A DNA stretch of 64,000 nt, taken from Gambelia wislizenii. Its lineage: Eukaryota; Chordata; Lepidosauria; Squamata; Crotaphytidae. Numbering within the stretch: the first letter of the stretch is position 1; every line of letters starts with the position of its first letter. The position numbers and the translations under genes were made by a program. This document shows positions 55,685 through 64,000 of the stretch, in pieces. Below the pieces are notes generated by a model. The model saw nothing but the letters and a program-made list of their open reading frames with translations, searched no databases and was not told the origin of the DNA. The stretch is from NCBI GenBank assembly GCA_030847615.1, contig JAUMIR010000004.1:230496501-230560500 (forward strand), read 5' to 3'.

Positions 55685-56371
55685 TTGCTGTGCTTCAAGA
55701 ATGTCTTCTGCAGAGAGCTTGCAAGGGCCTCCTGAGGTCTTTGCAGAGGCCTGTGGCAGCTTGTCCAGCTACAGGAAAATGGCTAGATGCATCCATGCTC
55801 ATTCCCCAACTCTCTGACAACATGGAAATGGCTGTAGGTATATGTGGGGGGCGGTTTGCACTGCTTACAAAGTGAAGTTTTTTAGGGTAGCATTGGGGGA
55901 AGTATAGTAGCTATGGATATGTAACTACATTATACATGTTTGTCTCCTGATGTAGGATCATGACCATAGTGCCTGCCTTTGGGGATGTGATAGGTAACTG
56001 ATCCCATTGCCTACACTCCCAAATAATTTGCCACTGACTCTGATTAGTGGATCTTGGGGTCCAATCACATGATCCTGACATCTTCTGACTCCCCAGTTAG
56101 AAGCAGGACAAATCCAGAGCTTACACTAGTGACTATATTTTTTGTTGTTGATGGAGATATCTACAATGATCATGTCTACTACTAGCTCCCATGTTTATGT
56201 CTGGGAATGTAGCTACAAGGACAACACCAATACCATGCATGAAGAAACATGCCCAAACATAATGCCTGAACTGGCCTAAGGGTCTGGGAGAACCCATGGT
56301 TCCAGTTGCTGCTGGGCCAACATAGATCATATGTACAGTATACCCTTTTGAATGGCATCAAAAGCAGCACT
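55685..56371. other. No recognised gene
   Basis: Unassigned DNA. Confidence 0.45.
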
Positions 56372-57652
56372 GTAGAATCTCCTCAGATACCAAGATTGAC
56401 AAAGAGATCGATCACAGATTAGCAAAGGCACATAGTGCATTTGGAAGACTTTACAAAAGAGTCTGGAGTAATAAACACCTGAGACAAAACACAAAAATCA
56501 CTGTGTATAGAGCCATTGTACTGTCTATTCTCTTGTATGCGTCTGAAACATGGGTCACCTATCGCCACCACTTACGACTCCTCGAACACTTTCATCAGCG
56601 CTGTATACGCACAATCCTCTCCATTGACGCCCCCTTGTCATGGGAGAGAGGCTTGCGTACCCTAATGATGTTTTGAGCTATGCTGGCAGTGGCATAATAG
56701 CCACCGGTAGGGTCTCCCATGCCAGACAGGTCAAAACCGAAGGGTCTGACAAAGAGCATCAAAGGGCAGGATGGGTTCTCTAGCCTTATGGCAACCATCC
56801 TAGGAGAAGGAAAACTCTAATCCCAAACCCGGGCAGATAGTGCTCGTCCAACCCTGTAAGGTCAACCATCTAAGAGAAGGAAACTCTAATCAAACCTACG
56901 GCCCGAGGACCTCACTGCTACCGTCCATGCTTGCAAGGCCAGCAGATGAACCTTTGGTTTAAAGGGTGAGGCCAGTTCTGTGCATGCTGCGCTCCACCAG
57001 ACAAATCCATTGCACAGGCTCAAAGGACAAATCCAATTCCAAAAGGGCGTGGGATGGGTCCTTCCTGAATCTTCATTTGCAAAGAGAAGCCAGAGAGATA
57101 CACACAATCCTAAATATACACTGGACTGACTATGTGATGAATGTTGCTGTCCTTGAGCAAGCAGGGATCACCAGCATTGAGGCCATGATATTGAGAACAC
57201 AGCTGCGCTGGGCAGGGCATGTTTCTAGGATGGAGGACCATTGCCTCCCAAATATAGTACTCTACGGTGAACTGCCACGGGTCAGCGTAAGAGGGGCACT
57301 CCAAAAAAGCAATACAAGGACTCCCTGAAACAAGATCTCAGGCTCGGCCAAATTGATCACCAACAATGGTCCGCCCTGGCCTCACATCAGGAGGCATGGA
57401 GACACACTATCCACAATGCTGCAGCCTTATTTGAGAACTCACGCCAAACAAGTCTTGAAGAGAAACGACAACACAGAAAGAATCACAACCCGGAAACATC
57501 ACCCAAGGAGACCTTCTGCTGTGCTTTCTGCAACCAGACTTGTTTATCTCGGATTGGCCTTTTTAGTCATCAGCGCGCTTGCAGTAAGCGCGGGATGAGT
57601 CCTTCCTGAATCTTTGTGAAGAAAAGCCAGAGAGAGAGAGAGAGAGAGAAAC
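56372..57652 (+). mobile_element. 5'-truncated copy of the RTE-like LINE, split by a derivative
   Basis: 56372-56618 matches the RT thumb region of the full-length LINE (DKEIDHRLAKAH, TWVTYRHHLRLLE), and 57099-57626 continues from NIHWTDYVMNVAVLEQAGIT through RWAGHVSRMEDH to the CCHC finger and the end of the ORF. It ends in a (GA)n tail (57627-57652). Small deletions and shifts exist (for example near 57,300). The 480 bp between the two parts is a separate insertion. Confidence 0.85.
56619..57098 (+). mobile_element. 480-bp non-autonomous LINE derivative nested in the LINE copy
   Basis: Flanked by TACGCACAATCCT (56606-56618) and TACACACAATCCT (57099-57111). Positions 56619-57048 correspond to the 5' leader (inverse of 34890 to ~34461), joined directly to the last ~50 bp of the LINE (inverse of ~30955 to 30906). 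It therefore keeps both ends and lacks the ORF, and carries its own target duplication. This is the plan expected of an internally deleted, trans-mobilised element. Confidence 0.85.
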
Positions 57653-58684
57653 ACAGTAGTGTACATTTGGGTTCACTTACTTGCTTGTGGGGGAAGCTTT
57701 GATTGTAGGTTTACAAACTGCAGGGATGCTTATGAAATGAAGTTGCCCATTTCACAAGAGGCTATGAAAGTCTGCAAGAAGACAATGCTTACCAATGATT
57801 GTGCTAAAGCCACAGTGTAAAATCATTACTAAGCCCCCCCCCTGCATTTTTTTGCTAAGAAGTTGAATTTATGAGGGATCATAACTTGTCAGAGGCATTA
57901 CTCTGTCAGACTCAAAATAAGGCAGGTATTTTACCAACTCAAAATATTTTCGGTCTTCTATCAACATGGCTTTAGCGTGACATTTCTGAGACTTTCAGCA
58001 TATGATTATAATGCATTCATTTTATGGAAACTTGCTGACTGATGCAACCTCTTAAACAGGCTTATTCCTGCTGATTTGTGAGCACACTGCATTGCAGGTA
58101 GGGGAGTTGTATTTGCCTTCCACAGATTTATCTGAACATAGTACTTGCCTTATGTAAAGTATCACAATGAAGAGTTTGTTTACATCTCTAAAGCCAGCTA
58201 GTCATTTAAGATTAGCTAATAAAACTGCAAACTAGCTTAGTGTAAACTTAGGATATGACCTTGCCACCTCTGAAGCAATAGCTCTTTTAAGCCATTAAGT
58301 CTTTTGCTCTGTATTTGTAAGAAATGGCTTCTTAGAATATCTGGTAAAACCAAACAAGACAATTCTTTTACTCTAGGATGGTTGTTCTCCTATATTGTTT
58401 TCTTCCCTAAGCTGCTTAGAACACAGAACTGTATAGATTAGAGTTCTGTGCAGTGCAAAAAACACTGGTCGGAGAAGCAATATATACCCCCCCTTTAGAC
58501 TTTTTAAATCACTTCTTTTACAATATGATTACAAAGAAAGGGGGAACAAAAGAAGGAGGAGGAAAAAGTACATAGGATAGAACCATAGGTGAGACAAATA
58601 CATTGATATGAGCTGACCATTAAAAAAAAAAAACCTTTGTGTTTAAAAAGGAAAATAGGAGGGGGAAAGGAGGAATCTAGCAGC
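57653..58684. other. No recognised gene
   Basis: Unassigned DNA. Confidence 0.45.
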
Positions 58685-58815
58685 ACCTTTACAGTGGGCC
58701 CTTCTAAATTTGTCCCTCCAAGAAAGACTGGCCAGTACCCCCAAGTCCCATCCTAGGAGGATACCATGGCCAGTGCTATCAAAAGCCACTGAAAGGTCTA
58801 GAATAACCAACAGGG
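58685..58815 (-). pseudogene. L2-like reverse transcriptase fragment
   Basis: The minus strand encodes LLVILDLSVAFDSTGHGILL followed by DLGVLASLSW, i.e. motif A (LLDLSAAFD) of an L2-type RT. Confidence 0.65.
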
Positions 58816-59040
58816 ACCCCCCCACACACACACCATATTACACTTTAACTGCCATGGCAATATCCTATAGAATCCTGGGATCCGCAATATAGAGCATTTA
58901 GAATTCTCAGAATTCTCTCTATACTGCAGATCCCAGGATTCTATAGGATATTGCCATGGCAGTTAAAGTGTAATATGGTGTGTGTGTGGGTGGGGGTTTC
59001 CTGTTGGTTCTTCTGGACCTTTCAGCGGCTTTTGATAGCA
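58774..59040. repeat. 267-bp inverted repeat made of L2 and MITE sequence
   Basis: Symmetric about ~58907. The outer arms are L2 RT sequence (TGCTATCAAAAGCC at left, GGCTTTTGATAGCA at right); the inner arms are the CATGGCAGTTAAAG MITE. The inner arms are almost identical over ~75 bp. Confidence 0.8.
58826..58985. mobile_element. Fold-back MITE, CATGGCAGTTAAAG family
   Basis: 'cactttaactgccatggcaa' and its inverse 'ttgccatggcagttaaagtg' close a hairpin with 'ctatagaatcctgggatc' in the stem and 'tagaattctcagaattctc' at the tip. Confidence 0.75.
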
Positions 59041-59048
59041 TTGATTGC
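58995..59048 (+). pseudogene. L2-like RT fragment, plus strand
   Basis: Encodes LLVLLDLSAAFDSID-like sequence (motif A), the inverse of the left-arm fragment. Confidence 0.6.
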
Positions 59049-59049
59049 T

Positions 59050-59145
59050 TTTGGGCCTCACTAAACTGCAAATCTCAGAATTCCACAGGATGTTGCCATT
59101 GCTGTTAAACTGGAATGTAGCACTATAACAGAGTAGTGTGATAAG
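59050..59145. repeat. Second partial fold-back MITE
   Basis: 'gcctcactaaactgcaaatc', 'gaattccacaggatgttgcc' and 'gttaaactggaatgtagcac' belong to the same family as 4812-4982. Confidence 0.5.
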
Positions 59146-60173
59146 GCTCTTACTCTGCCAAATGGTGGAGCTGGCCCTGCTACTTTGACAAGCTGTTAAG
59201 TACTGCACTGAGACTGCAGGATCTGCACTGGATAACTAGGTGTGAGAAAGAACCTGTTTTCATTTATTTGTCTACAGAACGTATGTGCAGCAAAGGGGAA
59301 GTGGGCAAATAATGACACCATTCCAACTTTGCATGAATGTCCTACCCCTTGACTTTCCCAATCACACATGGGTCCTGCTGATCCTGTGCAGAGCACATCT
59401 AGCAGCTTACACATAAAACACCCCTTTAGACCTGTTCAGGGTAAATGGATGGGTCTGGGTTTATCCATGTATGTGCTTGACAAGTAAGTCACCTATGAGT
59501 CTCATATGCATACTATTGCACAGGAGAAAAGCTGTGTGTGTGTGTGAGAGAGAGAGAAAGAAAGAGAGAACTATACAAGGAAACAAACTCTTTCAAGGAT
59601 GATCCAGGGATGGCAGGAAGAGGGTGAGCAAGCAAAAACCTCTACCTATTGACCTTCTGTATGAGTGGAACCATGTGAATAAGGGCAAAGACAGGTCATA
59701 AGAAAGAGAGAGAGAGAGAGAAAATGAGAGAGCCAGAGCAAGAGAAGATAGTCTGCCAAGTCACAAATGCAGTTTCTGACTGTGCCATGGCAAGATCAAA
59801 ACGGCATTTCTGACCTTGGTAAACAATCTTTTCTTAGATATAGATTTTCCCTCTGTTTCTGTGCCCAGATCAAAACTGCAAAGTAGCAACCATCCAGAAA
59901 CAAGAAATGCAAGTCTAGCACGTATTTTTGGTCTTGATCTTGTAGTCTATCTCCTCCTCCTTGAACCATACCTATTTAGTAGCACCCTTTCCTATCTATG
60001 CCTTCTCCACGGACATAATTTAACGATGGCATGAAACAGTTGTTCAATGTGTTATTTTTATAAATTCCAAATCAGAGAGAAACTGATCCTGTGCCGTGCC
60101 TAGACCAATGATGGTGATGATTTTGTTGTTATGTGCTTTCATGTTGACTCCAGCTTCTGGTGACCCTATCATA
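59146..60173. other. No recognised gene; GA-rich simple repeats
   Basis: (TG)n/(GA)n at 59534-59566 and (GA)n at 59706-59730. Otherwise unassigned. Confidence 0.5.
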
Positions 60174-60790
60174 ATGGGGTTGTTTAGACGATGAAAAAAA
60201 AAAAATCCCAAAAGAATGTGGGCAGAATACCTTTTGTCCAGACGTGCTCCTGCCAGGATTCACTATATTGGGAAGGAGAGGGACTGAAAACTCCAAGTAG
60301 TTTGCAATAACAGCTTTTGCGGTTTCTTGCGACCTTTTCCCAAAAATATGTGAAAATGCACATAACTGCCCATCTGAACAATCAATTTGAATTGGGGCAC
60401 ATCCAGGAAGTCAAACATGATTGGTCAGACGTGCGTGGGGGCAAGCTTGCCGGCAACAAAGTTGTCGAAACTGCCATTTCCCCCCCTCCGGGGGAACGAT
60501 CGGATGCTTTTTTCGAGCAAAAGAGCAAAAAAAAAAGAAGTTTTTAAGCAGACAATTGCTCTTCCACATCTCTCATTTAGCAAGGCAAAATGGGGCGGGG
60601 GGAATGGAGGGAGCTTTTGGTTGAATAATAAGGCAGGCAATTCACTCGCGGCCACCATCTTTTCTCATGGGCATGTTCTGTGTGAACTGCAAACTCGGAT
60701 AGCTTTCCATGCCGGTGATCTTGTGAAGGGATCATAAGGACAAATGAACACTGCTGCGATAGTGAGGTAATGCACTATTTTCCGCTATTA
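60174..60790. repeat. Probable MITE with a CGCGGCCACCATCTT core
   Basis: 'actcgcggccaccatctt' (60643-60660) matches 18327-18344 except for one base. GC-rich patches and mutually overlapping frames on both strands (up to 116 codons) fit a MITE and not a gene. Termini are not defined. Confidence 0.35.
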
Positions 60791-62938
60791 ATTCTCCAGT
60801 CTGACTGAGCCCAATATATTTTTAGTGTGGTTTATTTAGAGGAGGTGTGCCATTAAAGGCCAAGACAGTGTGACTATCCCAAAGTCATCCAATTTGTTTC
60901 CACCCCTGGTCCCTCAGAATCTTAGTCCAACATTCAAATCACTACACCATCTTGGCCCTTGATGACAACGATGATGATGATGAAGACTGCATACCAGTAA
61001 TAATGAATATTTTTCCCCTGAAAAGGGAGGGGGAAAGCTGTGGATGACTGCTACTGTTTGTGGGATGGCTGTCCAAAGGAGGACCAGCAGTGAGAAGAGC
61101 CTTGATCAGAGGAGATTTTCCAGTGACGCCACCTAGGCCTTGGATCGGAGAATAAAAGCAGGCTATCTGACCCTTACAGATTCACTGGTTCCCACTGATC
61201 TCCTCAAGAGCCATGAACGGCTTTCAGCAGCAAAACAAGCAGGAAACCCAAACCCGCTAATCTGATTTGGGTTTTTTTTTTTAAAGTAACATTTCTAGCT
61301 ATACAGGGTCCATGTAGGGAAGGGGGATATTTGAAAGAAGAAAAGTGTCCAGTATACTCTCAGGCAAAATATAGTTGTGGGTCTCATCCAATTCTCTTTG
61401 CCTTTTGTTTTCTATATGGGAAAAAGTGGTATAGAGCTTCTAGAAATAAAAGAAATAGATTGCCTTTGCAAATAATAATAACAACAACAACAACAACAAC
61501 AATATCATCATCATCATCATCATTGTATGTCATGAATTCTGACTCAAGTAAATTCTACCTAGCTGTCTTCTGAAGTGTCCTAGAATAAGGACTAGTTCCT
61601 GGGTCTGCTGCTGCTTCCACTTAAAGGCTCAAATCCAAGTATCCTTTGTCTAAACTGATCTAACTAACAGATGTTCAAGTTTGTCTGGCTGCAGATCAGG
61701 GAGCTATAATCGGCTCCCCCGTTGACTTCCCTCTTCTCCCAATCTGAGCTGCAGTTAAGCTTTCCATGCACCCACTTGGATTTTTAAGCTGTTAAAATTT
61801 ATGTTTGTTTGTACAATACTAGCAGTGTTGAATTTGCACACTTGGAACATAGAAAGCTTACTGTTTCATGTAGTACTGCTGGGGATATGAAGAAAGCCTG
61901 TTTTGCATTTGGTGTGGAAGAGGTGAGCTATTTAATCTGGCCACTGAGCTGCCTTTATTGGCATTCCTCCGTACGCCTTCCTTACAGGGTTGTGGCAGTG
62001 TTAACTGATTTGGCCCACTCTGACAGCAGGAGTGATGTTTCAAATTGCATGTGGGACACAAAGATTTTCATTCAGCCAAGGAAACTCCAAACCATCCTTT
62101 CTTAGCGCACCGTAGCTTGTGTTTGTGTGTGTCTCTCTGTGTGTAGAAGGTAGCGCCTTAAATCTATTTTAGCCAGGTACCCCACTGCCCAAGAAAGCTA
62201 TGTTCTTTACTAGAACTGACTGATTTCAAAGGGGGTGATGAATTCTCTGCAACATGTCAGCTGAGCTTGGATTTGTCTGCATGTGTCTCTCCTACTTTGG
62301 ATAGATCTTCATATCAATAGATCATCCCAACTTGAATCAGTGGTTTAGAAGTGAAAAAATAGTTAGCAGCTATGCTGAGATGCTTTCATCTTTCCCCTCT
62401 GACTCTAAGGACTTATTAGATCATGATGGCATAAAACCAAGGCACAGTTGCTTCACTGGTAGCACCCTTTCCCATCTACAAGCATGCCCATTTTCACTAA
62501 GGAGATTTGATCAGTTAACTAATGGATTTTATTTTCTGCTCGAAAATCATAACCAATGGATAATTTTCAAATTCCATAAAAATGTTCATTTAGCCAAAAA
62601 TAATACACCATTGTACCCAATGAGATATTATGATTAGAATTTTTTTTTTAGTGAGCTAAACACATTTTCCAAAAGACTTTTTTGCTAATTTTATTTATTG
62701 ATTCGTAGATTTTCATGTTGCTTCTCCAGGCTGTGTTCAAAGCAGTTTGCAACAAAAGAGAAAATGATAAGTGTGTAAGCATACAAAATGGGGAAAAACA
62801 TACACATAGCAAATGACATAGGAATTGGGCTCAGGTAGTCCCTGTAGGACAGGGTAATTTCTGCAGGAACTGCTGCACACTGCAGGAATTGATAGCTGGA
62901 CCGTACTCCTCAAAGAAAGCTGTTATTGCAGGAAAAGA
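60791..62938. other. No recognised gene; simple repeats at 61478-61523
   Basis: (AAC)n then (ATC)n at 61478-61523. A reversed L2-type terminus may lie at 62690-62760. Frames of 98 and 101 codons (61809-62105 and 62332-62637) show no motif. Confidence 0.45.
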
Positions 62939-64000
62939 ATGCAGTCAACAGAGACCTTTGGTAATTTCAAGCAAGACCTGACCAACAAAATCACCAGAAA
63001 AACAAATGCCTTGATCAAGAACTCATTAATTCAGCCAATCATACACCAGAATCTATGCAGATCAGAGGCTATCCCACCAAGACTATATGGACTTCCCAAG
63101 ATCCACAAGGATTCCATTCCACTCTGACCCATAGTGAGTGCCATTGGATCCCCCACATATGACTTGGTCAAGTTTCTGGCCACACAATTACAAACCCACA
63201 TAGGACAAACCCCTCAGTACACCAAAGACTCAACTCACTTCATAGAAAAAAAATCAACAACGTTGAACTGAAACCTGGAGACAGACTGATCACTTTTGAT
63301 GTTGTCTCCTTGTTCACCAAAGTCCCCATAATGACACTATGGCACTTATACAACAAATATTTCCTGAGGACATCATAGCCTTGTTCAAACACTGTCTCAC
63401 CACAAGCTACTTCCAGTGGGATAATGAATTCTATGAACAGATAGATGGGATAGCCATGGGAAGCCCCCTGAGCCCAGTGATAGCAAACTTTTACATGGAA
63501 CATTTTGAAAAGCAAGCCCTGGATATAGCACCAAAAAGCCCACAACATAGTTCTGATATGTGGATGACACCTTCACCATTTGGAACCATGGAGAAGATTT
63601 GGTCTCATTCCTGAACCACCTGAACAGCATCCACTCAAATAGCCAATTCACGATGGAAAAAGAAAAGGAAGGAACACTGCCATTCTTGGATGTCCTAGTA
63701 ATCCATAAACCAAATCAACAGTTAGGCCACAAGGTATACAGAAACCCACCCACCCCCACGGACAGATACCTACACGAGAACTCCAATAATCACACAGGAC
63801 AGAAAAGAAGCACAAAAAAACATTGGTAGACCATGCAAAAAGGATCTGCGAACCCCACTACCTGGAGGACAAACTGAGGCACCTAAACTGGGCCCTAAAG
63901 GCTAATGGTTACTCCAGATCAGACATCATAAGAGCAGCCAGACCCAGAAAAAAACCCACAGAAATGAAGAAGAAAAACAGCCACCCAAAGGGAAGGTATT
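62939..64000 (+). pseudogene. Penelope-like reverse transcriptase, frameshifted, cut by window edge
   Basis: Blocks in order: IPPRLYGLPKIHKDSIPL, then a TGA where the family has Arg (63124), PIVSAIGSPTYDL, LITFDVVSLFTKVP-like motif A (read in a second frame near 63,290), GIAMGSPLSPVIANFYMEHF (motif B), YVDDTFTIW (motif C, 63,556-63,582, reached by another frame change), FTMEKEKEGTLPFLDVLV (motif D) and HYLEDELRHLNWALKANGYS-like sequence near the end. The C-terminal endonuclease lies beyond the window. It is a different PLE lineage from the one at 13879, judging by motif wording. Confidence 0.75.

Noticed and set aside
60317..60737. Overlapping frames of 67-116 codons on both strands
   Set aside because: Chance frames in a GC-rich MITE-like block.

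Overview
The window looks like intergenic or intronic DNA of a squamate reptile, most likely a lizard. The evidence is the combination of tRNA-derived Sauria-type SINEs with a Bov-B-like 3' tail, 5S-rRNA-derived SINEs with a similar tail, a Bov-B fragment, CR1, L2-like and L1 LINEs, Penelope-like elements (PLEs) and many small DNA transposons. I found no convincing exon, tRNA, rRNA or other host gene. Every long reading frame belongs to a transposon. All homology calls and alignments were made by eye.

Layout. 1-13.7 kb: L2-like 3' ends, MITEs of several families (fold-back elements with GGAGATTATCAG ends, Tigger-like MITEs, a CATGGCAGTTAAAG fold-back family), one Sauria SINE and an eroded L2 coding region (9.3-10.3 kb). 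13.7-15.5 kb: a 5'-truncated PLE with a GIY-YIG endonuclease, a tandemly duplicated 3' end and a hammerhead-like motif. 16-22 kb: MITEs and a Sauria SINE that carries a 93-bp insertion. 22.1-26.35 kb: a nearly full-length CR1 (minus strand) lying between two halves of a Sauria SINE. 27.8-28.4 kb: a PIF-like MITE with 3-bp TTA duplications. 29.3-29.8 kb: Bov-B relic.

30.9-34.9 kb holds the best-preserved item: a complete APE-type, RTE-like LINE on the minus strand. It is 3985 bp, bounded by a perfect 11-bp target duplication, and has one uninterrupted endonuclease/reverse transcriptase/zinc-finger frame of about 1050-1080 codons. Related copies lie at 37.9-38.2 kb (3' end only) and 56.4-57.65 kb. 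The latter is split by a 480-bp internally deleted derivative made of only the 5' leader and the last ~50 bp, with its own 13-bp duplication, so the LINE probably mobilises a non-autonomous partner.

35.6-46.2 kb: Sauria SINE, mariner pseudogene, three 5S-derived SINEs (one with a perfect 14-bp duplication) and MITEs. 49.25-53.95 kb: an eroded L1 ORF2 (plus strand) used repeatedly as a landing site by a fold-back MITE, an L1-type poly(A) tail, two CR1 pieces, an L2-like fragment and a PLE 3' fragment that duplicated the YADD codons. 54-59.2 kb: an unclassified LINE-like repeat, an LTR-like segment, the LINE copy described above and a 267-bp inverted duplication built from L2 and MITE sequence. 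62.9-64 kb: a second PLE reverse transcriptase (plus strand), frameshifted and cut by the window edge.
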